Positions 36,601 to 47,459 of a stretch of DNA of 64,000 nucleotides are shown one piece after another. Every line of letters begins with the position of its first letter. The stretch's first letter is position 1. Origin of the DNA: Xiphias gladius (lineage: Eukaryota; Chordata; Actinopteri; Istiophoriformes; Xiphiidae); the NCBI RefSeq assembly GCF_016859285.1, contig NC_053407.1:6006857-6070856 (forward strand), given 5' to 3'. The notes under the pieces were generated by a model. The model was not told where the DNA came from, did not search any database, and saw only the letters and a list, made by a program, of their open reading frames with translations. The position numbers and the translations under genes are program-made.

Positions 36601-38914
36601 GATAAACCATAGATTTAAAAGCTAAAAAGTTCATAAAAAAAAAAAAAAAATGTCAGAACTGGTGGAGGAGGGTAATATACCGTGAAAAAACTCAGAATTT
36701 CCAAGATTAAAGTCTTACATTTACGTGAAAAAAACTTGGATATTCTCTGAGATTAAGATGATAAATTTACAAGAAAAAACTCATAAATATATGATTAAAA
36801 AAAACTCAAATATTCTCTGACATTATAAAGTCATTTGTGAGGAAAAACACAGAAATTCATTGAGATTAAATTGAGATTATCCTTGCATCTGTCCATAGAG
36901 TTGTAGTTCCTGATGCAAAAAAGTTATCACCTCATCCAAATCAGTATGTTGTTTTCTTCTGAATATGCCCAATTTACAGCAAGGTCTCTAATGCTTATGA
37001 TAATATTGTGATGCTTGCAAAGTATAATTTGATTAGGTCATCCACTGCAGGCATAATACACCACAAGGGGCGGCTTCTGTGATGTGATGAGGTTGATACA
37101 ATCTTGCCAAGTAAAGCAATGTGTTTCCTGGTTTGTTCTGAGTTATGGCTTTAATCAAAGAGAATTTCTGAGTTGTTTTTTTTCGCAAATATATGACTTG
37201 GTTATCTCAAAGAATATTCAAGTTTTTTTCTCGTAATTTGTGAGGTTTTTTTTTCTCCACTTTAATTTCAAGAGAATATCAAAGTTATTTATTTTTTTAT
37301 TTTTTTAACCCACACGGCCCTAATACACCGTCATAGGTTTTGGTACCATTTGAAGGCTACTGACTTGAATAGTTTGTTCTTCTTTTACATCACTGCTACT
37401 GCACTGCTTATCACTAATTGTGTCTGTGGGGTTTATGTTTGTCTAATAAGATGATAAAATGTGACGGTTGTATGGCACTCATTGTTTAACATTTATTTGA
37501 CATATTTTATGTTGACTAATGATTAGATATAATGGTTGTAGTATTAATAATAGATAATAATTGAAGGGTGCTGTGTGAAGTTTCCAGATTTGGATAGAGC
37601 ATTTGTATGAACAATGTAGTAAATGTCAGCAGTCACCCTGCTTTTCTCTTTCTCTGGACATTAAATAATTCAGCATTCAGGTAGTTAAACTGACTGCTGT
37701 GTTTTGTACTTTGTCTGTCTCTGGCAATCTGCAGGACAGTGTAGTGGAGTTTACCAGGTTCGACCCTGCCTGTCTGTTACCCACCAACACTGATGACTAC
37801 TGGACGTACCACGGCTCTCTGACAACACCTCCTCTGACTGAGTCTGTCACCTGGATTGTTATGAAGCAGCACATTGAAGTCAGCCATGATCAGGTATGTG
37901 TGTGTTTTAACTAAATATTTATTCAGATGGATCATTGTCAAGGTTTGTAGTTTTGCTTTAATGGTGTTATTTTTCAACACTGAACTACACTGTTAATTTA
38001 GACTGTTAATTTAAAGTGTATCTAAATGGGATAGTATGGCTTAATGTTGCACAAATCAATATTTTTTTATATCAAAAATGAATGTAATGACTATGAGTAA
38101 TGTGAAAGGTGTCGCTTGTAGTGAACCACAGAAAAATGTCATCCAAACTCGATAGAGCTGCAGCTTTATGGAGGGTTTTTTTTAGCCTCTTTTAGCTCAC
38201 TGTTTTGGTTTTCCTGCATGTGAAGTCTACTCTCATCAACCTTGTCTCCAGATCCAGGAAGAATCTGTTTTTCTTTAAAAAAACATTTTTTTGAAAGACC
38301 TGAATATTTTAATTTTGTCAGGTGGTCAGAAATACATCCTGAAATGAAATCTAATGTTACCCTGTGTCTGTTGTATGTGTAAGAAGACAACTGTTAGCAC
38401 TTCAGACATTTTTAAAGCAGATGTTGTTCTGCTGCCTCCATGTGGCCAAGAAGTAATTGTTGCAGCTTTAGGTTGAGGGGAACCCAGCAAAACTGGTTCC
38501 AGAAGGTAAAGGGAAAATCTGTAGTAGTAGTATAGCCAAACTGAAGCAAACCCTAATCCCCATAAGGTGTGCCCAGCTATTTGTATGATAAGGCAAACTA
38601 GCATTGCAACCTTTTCCCTTAAGACATTCAACATACAGGTATTACAGAGAGGATCGAGTGAATCAGCCTGTGAAAGTTGTGTATAAGGCTTGCAGACTCT
38701 TTATCTCTTTTTCTGACTCTCTTTTTCTCTCTGACCCTTCAAGCTAGCGGTCTTCCGGAGCCTCCTGTTCACCTCAGCTGAGGAGGAGGTACAGAAGAGT
38801 ATGGTGAACAATTTCCGTGTGCAGCAGCCTCTGCGTGGTCGTTCCGTCCGCTCTTCTTTCACTCCCTTCCTACAGGAAGCAACATCAACTAAAGGCGACA
38901 AGCACAGCCACTAG
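27645..38914 (+). CDS. ca5a: Mitochondrial carbonic anhydrase V, complete
   Basis: Interconverts CO2 and bicarbonate in the mitochondrial matrix, supplying bicarbonate to carboxylases. Exons: 27645-27786, 32459-32656, 33714-33832, 35926-36021, 36182-36244, 37735-37893, 38744-38914. All junctions are GT-AG and in phase; 315 aa (human CA5A 305, CA5B 317). Residues 1-47 form an acid-free leader rich in Arg, Ser and Leu, as expected of a mitochondrial presequence. Zinc ligands are His130 and His132 (QFHFHWG) and His143 (SEHTVD); the Thr199 equivalent is Thr236 (GSLTTPPL). Position 64 (CA II numbering) is Tyr100 in WNNGYSF, the CA V signature instead of the His proton shuttle of CA II. The A/B assignment rests on its position beside slc7a5. 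The ATG is the first in a frame open further upstream. Confidence 0.95.
27787..32458 (+). other. ca5a: ca5a intron 1
   Basis: A 4.7-kb intron. It has an ACTCAT-type minisatellite near 31300-31337 and T-rich runs near 31133-31162. A somewhat GC-richer stretch at 30560-30880 carries a 100-codon minus-strand open frame with no recognised domain. No confident gene inside. Confidence 0.75.
31300..31337. repeat. Short CTCATA-type minisatellite
   Basis: Five imperfect copies of a six-base unit related to ACTCAT. Confidence 0.8.
32657..33713 (+). other. ca5a: ca5a intron 2
   Basis: Contains a poly-T run of about 23 bases (33320-33342); otherwise nothing recognised. Confidence 0.75.
33833..35925 (+). 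other. ca5a: ca5a intron 3
   Basis: No gene seen. It has small TG/CA-rich patches near 35436-35450 and 35852-35876 and two homopolymer runs. Confidence 0.75.
36245..37734 (+). other. ca5a: ca5a intron 5
   Basis: Dominated by a large inverted-repeat element (36660-37320), listed separately. No coding sequence seen. Confidence 0.75.
36660..37320. mobile_element. Long inverted-repeat (foldback/MITE-like) element
   Basis: The left arm (36680-36880) repeats blocks such as GAAAAAACTCAGAATTTC, GAGATTAA and TCATAAATATATGA. The right arm (37150-37310) carries the complements, e.g. GAGAATTTCTGAGTTG, AAATATATGACTTGG and TATTCAAGTTTTTTTCTCGTAA. A non-repeated centre separates them. Superfamily and exact ends not determined. 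Confidence 0.65.
37894..38743 (+). other. ca5a: ca5a intron 6
   Basis: No gene or repeat recognised. Confidence 0.75.
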
Positions 38915-41900
38915 CGCTGCTGGACTGTGTACATACACCCTCTCACAGAATAACACAAACAATGACCACTATTACACACACGCACACACACTACTCTGTG
39001 AGCAAGTATCCATACTCTCTCATTTTGCTTTAATCTGTCACAACACAATGATGTTCATTAGCATTACAAGCAGAAAACATACTTTAATGTATGATAAACT
39101 TTCATCCGAGGAACCTCAGTTATACTTCATGCTATTCTTTCATAGAGTGAAAGGACTTTTTTTTTTTTTTTTTTTTTTTAAACTTATAAACAGTAAACAG
39201 TTTTACATGGCGAATGTAATTAGATTTCTGTTTCTGGGTAATTATTTTAAATTGGATTGTTTCAAACCAATAACCAATAAGGGATGGTTGCTATAGGGAA
39301 AATATGTAGTTTTACTGATTTTTATTAACATGAATCGTATATATAATCGTATATATAATCTACAGGTTATTCAGTTACTGTATATGAGTTTGTACCTGCA
39401 GCTCGTGTAGAGGATCACACTGTGTAGTCTAAAGAACCACACTGAGCTGGAAGTAAAAACAGGAGAGTCTGCTCTGACTTTCTGGTGGGTTTTCTCCATA
39501 TAAGGATGATGGAGCTGCTGCCAGTTAACAGAACAGCATCCAGGAGATTTTAACAGACGGAAGTTATTGCCTTTTGTCTCTCCAGTAGAATACATAATTT
39601 ATTTAATCTATCTTTCTTTTCTTTTTCTTTTAAACCACAAAACCACTTTTTTTTTTTTTAAATCCTGTATTGTTGGATGTTGGGTTTATCCTCAATTTTG
39701 TCTTCTATACATTATTAAGATGAATAGAATTTATATTGTCTTCATCTGTTACAAAGAGATTATACTGTATATAGTACATCTGACATTAAGAAACCTTTGT
39801 GTCTTAAAGTATGTGACTTTCAAACATCAAATACCTTAAGTAGAGTTTTAAAACTCCACTGAGCCTTGGTTCTCCTATCCAGAACTTGTTAAATATGTTA
39901 CACACAAACATGCCAAGTTACTGTAGCACATGTACTTTAAGAATATTTATGATTGAAATAAGCAATTCTCCTCTATTACTTACAGTAGTTGTAGTACCAT
40001 AACCATAGTGCCTTAATTGTACTTTGTTCTACTGTTGGCAGAGTTTCCGCAACACATCTCAGAGCATGATCCGATCCACACCTGTTCCATTAAGCTATGG
40101 TTCAAGTACAGTAGTCCCTGATGGTTGCTCACAGTTACAGTCAAGATTTAGTTGACATGTACTTCACGCAAGACATGATGATCCTCACCTCATTTCTCTT
40201 CTTTTGAATTAAGTAAATGGAATCAGTCAAGTCTCTGACTCAGCAGAGCTTCCATAACACACCACTGTGCTTCAGCGAATGAGCTCAGGAACGTAGTAGA
40301 GCAATTCAGTAAATCCTGCCCCAACTAAACTTCGAGGTCGACTAATTGAATCCGGTTTTGCTATTGGAAGGGAATTGCCGTCTTAATTGGTCTGTCTGGT
40401 TTTGTTGTTTTTCTTTCGTCTTGTCTGTTTTATAGATGTGGCAAAAGACTAAGATTAATCATAGAACGCAACAGAACAAATCAAATTTTAATGTTTTTGG
40501 TTGGGAATAGAGTTTAAAGAGTTACAAATATTGTTGAACTGTAATTGTAGAATCTTTTAATTGGTCTAAGCTACTTCTACTTTTTTAAAATATAATATAA
40601 AGTAAAATGCACAAAGCATACTACCCAGAATACCTGTGGAAGACACGCAGTAATAGGAGGGAGACTTCCTAAGGGGATAAAAAGGTGACCCAGTGGGACC
40701 AGCTGTTGACAACAGCCGTGTGTATCACCTCCTCTGTCATCATGCTTGTGTTTATTCTGGTTTCCACTATTCGAGCTAAGGTGTACTTGAAGTACATCAT
40801 CCAGAGCTTGAAACTAGTGTAAAACAAACTCTCCTCAGTGTATGATTTTAACTTAACCCCAACTTTATCGTGACAATGCTGCAGACACGGTGCAGATGAG
40901 GGTTTTGTAATTAAGAGCAAGTTTATGCAACCTTGCATCATCTAAAGAAGTCTGGCAGTCTCCTTGCTTTGGCTCATGTCCAATAGTAGTGGTGCTCTGG
41001 GTGCGTCTTACTATGCAGCACTATTGGAAAGAGAGGTTTGAGGAAAAGACAGAAGAGAGAGAGGTGGGCAAAGAAGGGAAGGACGAGAGGGGCACCTGTC
41101 AATTTTCTCAGATATGTCTTAACTCACATCTGAAACATTGTACTACAAACAAGAAAACCACATAGAATCTGGCCACTTTTAACACTGTTCAAGTGTGAAG
41201 GTTTCCTCCATTGATGTACAGCTGAGTTGAGGCAGGAGTGAGAGGTCACAGTTGTCTCTATAATCCGCACGAATGCTCACATCAGGCATACACACTCTGC
41301 TCCATCTCCCCAGTAGGTCGTCCATCGGCTCCCCAGTTGAGGCCTGGCATGAGGTCGAACTGAATAGACTGATTGGATATGTATTGAAAAGATTTGATGT
41401 GCACTGAGTGATGTAAATTCATTGTGAAGGCTTCAGACTTGTTAGATAAACACTGAAGGGGCCATAGGGCGTAGGTTGATAGGTCTACGCCCTTCCTCCA
41501 TAAGCATAGGAAGATTTTTGAAATGCAGAAAAGATTCTAGCTCGAAACTTGGTTTGTAATTTGATATGCATCTTAACACTTTTAGGAATGTTGCATGGTT
41601 GCTTTTTTCTTTACAGATGTTGCAGTACAGAATCTATGTCCAATGTATTATACTAACATGGAGATAAGGGACCCAGTACTGCATTTATCTTATACAGCTG
41701 TATCTAATAATGTATTTGAATCATGCACCATGACGTGCCATCAGGTTTCATGGCATTTTACTTATTTATTTTTTTTTAACTCTGAATGCAAATAATGTCA
41801 ATATATTCCAATTGAAATGTGGAGTCTGTGGAAAATGCTTGTCTAAATGGCCTTATCTGTCAAAGCTGGAGTCAGTGATATGACATACAGAAATCAGTTT

Positions 41901-42172
41901 ATGGTGACTTTGTTCATAGATGGTAAAAAATGAAGATCACAGTGTTTTCTGCATGACAGCTATGTCTTTTGCATTTTCTCCAGTCTTATATCACTATCTG
42001 TCTTTCTAAACATAAAAGTATTTCAGAATGCTGCCATACTGTGTTTTCTTCATGATTTTTAACACACACATCTTTCCTTGCCTCCTGTAGCTCAGTGTGA
42101 TGTTTTAGTAGGTCTAAGTTATGTATGCTGTACACTGTATGCAGTACATACTTTAGCTGTTTCTTTGTGCAG
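38915..42172 (+). other. ca5a downstream region / possible long 3' UTR
   Basis: No AATAAA occurs between the ca5a stop and 42408. Variant signals such as AATAAG near 39274 and 39957 exist. Contents: a poly-T run (39158-39179), a second T-run near 39648-39659, and a 50-codon hydrophobic open stretch at 40673-40825. No confident second gene. Confidence 0.45.
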
Positions 42173-42430
42173 TGGGCAGCCAACATTCCTGCCCTGCTGG
42201 GTTCTACTATGGCCCTATCCCCTCCCAGCGTGCCTTGGTCCACCTGGATGGCTCCTTATGGACCTTTTGTCCAGTTGTGGAACTAGGAAGTGTTTTTCTC
42301 CCAGAGACCCCTGCTCCTCAGGAGGAATGTTGAAAACCACCCAACAGTGTCAAATGATATAGATGTAAAGATGATTGTAAAGAAACTGACATTAATAGAT
42401 GTATAAGAATAAAATAATGTAGGATGTAAA
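42173..42430 (+). other. Exon-like segment ending in AATAAA, unassigned
   Basis: GC-richer than its surroundings. It begins after TTTCTTTGTGCAG, a good acceptor, and has AATAAA at 42408-42413. One frame, entered at phase 2, reads 53 codons to a TGA at 42331 and looks protein-like (for example FYYGPIPSQRALVHLDG). I do not recognise the protein. It could be the last exon of an unannotated coding or non-coding transcript, or the distal end of the ca5a 3' UTR. Confidence 0.35.
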
Positions 42431-43074
42431 ATGATGTGTTCTTTGTTTTTTGGGGGGGGGGTTTTGTGAGTTTTTTTTCATTTGTTTGTTTGTTTTAGAT
42501 AAATGGTGATAATTTTTCTATGCAGTGTAATGGTATTCAATTTTTATGACCTGTTTAAAGGCCCTGAATTTCTCAGCAATCAGTCATTTGTGTGATGGGG
42601 TCTTTTATGAACATAGAAGAATCTGCCCAAGTTAGAACAGTTTTGGTTATTTCACATTAGAGATTTCTGAATCTGCGTTTTTTTCTGTGGTTTTCTCACT
42701 GTTTTGAAATGGGCGGTGCTCAGTTGTAAAAATATGATTTGAATCAATCAGGATTTAGCAAAATCTGAATCACAATGTGATGACAGTTGTGGAGTTGTTT
42801 ATGGTGTCAGCACTGTTGATCAAATCTCATCCAACCACACCAAGTCCTGATTAAACAGATCTACTGTTGTTTTGAGTGTTATAAACTCTACATAAATAAT
42901 AACTAGGTATGTTTTTTCTCCAGACTTCAATTATGACTGTTGCTTAGTTAAAAATGAACATTTAATGTGATGAAGAAAAATGTAAGTTGCATGCAACTTA
43001 CAATGCCAGTTTTCAGGTGCTTTAAGCTCCCCAAAAATTTGTTTAAGAATAAGTGCCCATATTCAACCATTTGA

Positions 43075-43736
43075 AAGTTTTCATGTTTTATTATTTTAAA
43101 ACCCTGAATCTAAGTAGCTTTAACATGGCTTTTTGTGAAAATGATGAAATGAAAGGAAAAAGACCCTTAAATGTCGAAGTGAAAACAAATCTCTACAAAG
43201 TGATCTAAATTCATTTCAAATATAAAATACAAAAGTATTCACCCCATTTGATAGGACACACATAAAACATTACTGGTGTAGCCAATGGGTTTTAAAAGTC
43301 ACATAAATTACTAAAATGCGGTTCATTTGTGTGTAGTGAAGGAGTTGCAGCTAAAAAAACTGAGAGAGCAAGAAGGGGACTAGACTACCAAGAGACCTGT
43401 GAAAACTCTGAAGTTCCAAGCTTCATAGAGTCAGACTGGAGAGACTGTGTTAGACAACAACTATTGGCTTGGTGATTCAGCAGTTGCAGCTTTATGGGAG
43501 AGCATCAAAGAAAAAGCCACTCTTAAAAAAAAAAAAATTGCTTGACATCTGGGCTGCACTTTGCCAGAAGGCATTATATTTTTAGTTAATTTACAGTATA
43601 TCACTTAGAGATCTGTTTTCACTTTGACATCAAAGAGTTCTTTTTCTGTTGAATCAAGAAAGCTACATTAAAAGTCTACTTTGATGCTGTGAAACATGAA
43701 AACCTCCAAGGCGGATGAATACTTTTCCTGGGTACT
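43075..43736. mobile_element. Tc1-like remnant, internally deleted
   Basis: Left part (ACAAAAGTATTCACCCC) and right end (GGATGAATACTTTTCCTGGG, then TACTGTA) are inverted copies of a Tc1 terminal sequence. Short internal blocks (GGACTAGACTACCAAGAGAC) resemble the start of Tc1 transposase regions, but the bulk of the coding region is gone. Confidence 0.6.
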
Positions 43737-43919
43737 GTAAAACAGTAGTGAACACCAAACTACTATATTTTTTACCAAACTTCTGCTTACAAACCATCCC
43801 AGTCATTCCATGAAAATATATACATCCCCATTGCTCTTCTAGCCGACCCACCTGGCCCAACTCCTCTCTAAGCCTGAGCCAGGGCAGGAACATGTTTTTT
43901 TTTAAAAAGCATTGCTTAC

Positions 43920-44320
43920 TGCTTCAATCTGTCTCAATCCCCCACCCTAACCCCACTGATACCTTTGAAGTCCCCTGACACAGAGAGGGGATGTTTGGTG
44001 GCCCCCACCCAAATGCCTGGGGTCCTGGGGATGGGTTGTTTAAACAATCTTTTATCACACTGGTGTGGTTTGGGTCTCCACCTGATTCAAACCAAAGAAA
44101 TGAGATTGAAGACAACGTCTCAGATTGTTTATTGTGCTTGGCTACAGGGAAGAGGAGCCTGGATTTACAGGGACACACAAGTCAGTCTCTACTGGGCTTC
44201 CCCTGATTGTATGAACGTGGACAGACTGACTGGAGACCCCAAAGCTTTTAACTGTACTGTATGTGTGACTCTAAGCATACATGTGTCTTTTTAGTTGGTA
44301 AATAAAAAATGAACTGGGAA
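43920..44320 (+). other. GC-richer segment with terminal AATAAA, unassigned
   Basis: Open frames overlap in three readings (43965-44294 and 43991-44206 plus, 43924-44178 minus), and AATAAA lies at 44301-44306. No domain or clear splice acceptor recognised. Could be an untranslated or non-coding transcript end. Confidence 0.25.
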
Positions 44321-44689
44321 TTGGTACAAGCACATAGCAGACAGGTTTTTTTTTGTTTTTTTTGGGGGGATGTGATGTAAATTATATCTGAGAGAGAATT
44401 GAACATACTGCTGAAATGGTAGTATCAGAAAACTATGTTTGATAAGAGTAAACAGTGTATTTGTTAGGGACTACTTTTAACTGTAGATTATTTACAGCAG
44501 CCAGATGGCGTATATGGAATTGATTCAACATAAACTACAGTGCCCATGTTCATGTTTATGAGGGAACATGTAACCCAGTGAAACAGTGTGGCTCACTGAT
44601 GTGTTTTAGCCACATAAGTGATTGTTGGTTGGTTAGTCCACCACTTTGTTCCAGAGTTATATACTGTATCTAAACAACAATTGGATTTT

Positions 44690-45182
44690 TTTTTTTTTGG
44701 ATCCCTTCACTTTTTTTCGCATTTTGTTATGTTACAGCCTTATGCTAAAATCGTTAAAATAGATTTTTTCAGTCATCAGTCTTCAGTCAATGCCCCATGA
44801 TGACAAAGCAAAAACAGAATTTTTGAAATCTTTGCAAATGTGTTAAAAAGGAAACACTTAAAATATCACATTGACATAAGTGTTACTCAGTGCTTAGTTG
44901 AAGCTCCTTTGGCAGCGATTAAAGCCTCGAGTCGGATTTGGGGATTTTGTGGCATTCTTCTCGGCAGATCCTCTTAAGCTCTTTCAGGATGGGTGGGGAC
45001 TGTCGGTAGAAAGAAGTTTTCACATCTCTCCAAAGATGTTCAATTGGGTTCAAGCCAGGGCTCTGGCTGGGACACTATGTCACTAAGCCCCTCCTGAGTT
45101 GTCTTGGCTTTGTTCTTAGGGACAGTGTCCTGTTGGAAGGTGAACCTTCAGCTCAGTCTTAGGTCCCAGTCAGGCCAGGTTG
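44690..45182 (-). mobile_element. Tc1-like fragment (minus-strand half of a composite)
   Basis: Begins with the Tc1-family terminal-region text CGCATTTTGTTATGTTACAG. It continues with the minus-strand coding for the part around GCAGCGATTAAAGCCTCGAG and CAAAGATGTTCAATTGGGTT, ending at GGTGAACCTTCAGCTCAG. It then joins abruptly to a different Tc1 piece in the opposite direction. Confidence 0.75.
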
Positions 45183-45189
45183 TTGTTTG

Positions 45190-45775
45190 CAAAAACATAC
45201 AAAAAGAAACCGCTACAGTTCTGGAACAAAGTTCTATGGACTGATGAGACAGCTCATGACCCAAAGCAATTCACCTTGTCTGTCAAACGTGATGGTTTTG
45301 TTATGGCTTAAGCATGTATGGCTTCCAATGGAACTGGCACACTGACATTTATTGATGATTTAACCATTGATGGAAGCAACAGGATGAATGCATATGTATC
45401 TGGGAGCATTATGTGTGCTCAGATTTAGTCAAATGCATCAAGACTCACTGTACAACGTTTCTTTATTCAGCAGTCCAACAATCCTAAACGTGCAGCCAAA
45501 GCAACCCAAGAGCTTTTCAGGGTGAAGAGGTGTAATATCCTCAACTGATTAAGCAGCATTCCACTTGCTGAAGACCAGACTAAAGGCAGAGAGACCCCCC
45601 CACAACAAGCTGAAGAGTGGAACGCCTTGGCAAGCATCACCAGGGATGATACAAAGTGTCTGATGATGTCTATGAGTAAGAGACTTAAGGCAGTCATTGG
45701 CTGCAAAGGATTTGCCACTAAATATTAAATTTTTTTGTTTGACTTCATGTGTATCTGTCCAATTACTTTTGAACC
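45190..45775 (+). pseudogene. Tc1-like transposase C-terminal half, broken (plus-strand half of a composite)
   Basis: Reads WNKVLWTDETAHDPKQFTLS, then a stop-interrupted catalytic domain, then EEWNALASITRDDTKCLMMS and a C-terminus KGFATKY with stop at 45726. The C-terminus is close to that of the element at 19516-20973 (CKGFSSKY), so the two belong to related lineages. Confidence 0.82.
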
Positions 45776-46129
45776 TGGGTGCTGTGTGTTAAAAGGGCTA
45801 TGTACCCCACATAGTTCTTTCTATACTGAAGAAAACCTACTCAAATTAAAGCTAAGACTTGACACTTTAATGTAGTATCCATTATTTTATTTCAAATTGA
45901 TTTTGCTGTTGCGCAGAACTTATCAACCTTATATTGTTTATTAATAAAGACAAAGCACAGAAATTAAAAGGCCTCCTCACACAATTACAAAACAGTATAT
46001 ATTCCCAATAACCAGTGGTATGTATTGGTTTCATTTGCCCAGGATTTGAGATTTCCACTTCTGAAATTTCTGCCTCTACCCCAGTACAATGAAGATGAAT
46101 GGAAATTCCTTTGTGACAGTCACAGGATG
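45776..46129. other. Spacer
   Basis: No gene or recognised repeat. Confidence 0.5.
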
Positions 46130-46520
46130 TACTTGCAGTGCTATGAGCTAAATGCTAATGCAGCATGCTAACATGTTTTTTTCCCTTGTCTGCTTCTTAT
46201 TTTTTTTCTTTGGTCTCACATTTTTCTTTTCATATTCTTTAATTTTTTACCTTTTATGTTACACATTTGTTACTTTTAAATAATAGAGTTCCAACATGTG
46301 CACAATGAAAATGATAACATGCCACTGTTTAGCAGGTATAATGTTTAGCACGTTCACCATTTTACTTTAGCATACTAGCATGCTATCATTTGCTAATTAG
46401 CATAAAAACATAGTACAGCTGAAGGGACTGTCATTAGTATTGGAAGTATTTGGTCATAAACATAAGTATTGGGCAAATTGACTCTATAAGTGATGGAAAT
46501 GGCCCTTTAATGCAAAAATT
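46130..46520. repeat. Dispersed teleost repeat (GCTAAC/TTAGCA-rich)
   Basis: Blocks CATGCTAACATG, TTTAGCAGGTATAATGTTTA, CACGTTCACCATTTTACTTT, GCATGCTATCATTTGCTAAT, AAGTATTTGGTCATAAAC and GTATTGGGCAAATTGA. I recall this succession from many percomorph sequences. Superfamily uncertain. Confidence 0.7.
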
Positions 46521-47459
46521 GATCCAGGCTGTACACAGACAGATGATTAGGAATGAACTTTGGGGGCTTACAATCAAAATAGTTGACAGGTTTAACTGTC
46601 TTTCACGTGTATTAAGTTTCTAACAATTTTATGACCATTGTTGCAGATGTGTATCTCTGATGTATAATTGCACCACTGTGACCTTTATCATTGGCCTTCA
46701 TGAAACAGATAGATGAAAAGAAGATGAGGGAAGCAGGTTCTAATTAGAGACCTTGTCTTCCTGCCATCCTTCTGTTCCCTGTTTGAGGGGAATCGTTTTA
46801 GATCAACAATTCACAAACCCCTCCAGTTCTCCATATAGGCAGAGATATAAACAGGATCATACAATGAGAGGCCCTCCTCCCTCTGAACTCCAAGCCAGCT
46901 GCTCTTCCTCATCATCTTCCTCCTCTTTTACTCATGTCTAATGTGTTTGTTTGGTGCTTCAGATATTTCAGACAAAGGACTTCCATCCAGGCAATTCCTG
47001 TTTTTATTTCAATGCAGTCTAAACTGGTTTGTTGGGGATCAAAAGTGAGTGCGCCTCATTTCATAGCAAAGAGTCATACAGGCTGCACTGTTACAACTAA
47101 TCCCTGACGATATAGTAAAAACTAACTTAAAAATGTAATTTGCTCATATGGCAACTTGTTTAGTTTCCACAAACAAATTTATATTAGACAGCTAAAAATG
47201 TTGTTACTTGTCAATACAAAAGGCCTGTAATAGAGTTGCGCCAACAACTAGCATAAAGAACACACCGTTAAACCTTTTTCAGAACAAAAACATTCCTGTA
47301 CCCTGGAGGAAAAGAAACGTTAAAGCAGATAAACCCTATTAATTTCTCAATACTTTAAAAAAAGATACTACAAAAATGAATAGGAAGGATCGTTAATTGA
47401 TGAAAAATTAAAGTTTTATTTTTAGTTTTAAAAGAGTTGTGTTTTATGCGTTTAGTTAA
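46521..47459. other. Spacer
   Basis: No gene or repeat recognised. A short TCC/TCA-rich stretch lies near 46905-46930. Confidence 0.5.

Noticed and set aside
38817..39296. 159-codon plus-strand open frame
   Set aside because: Out-of-frame reading of ca5a exon 7 running into the 3' UTR and a poly-T tract.
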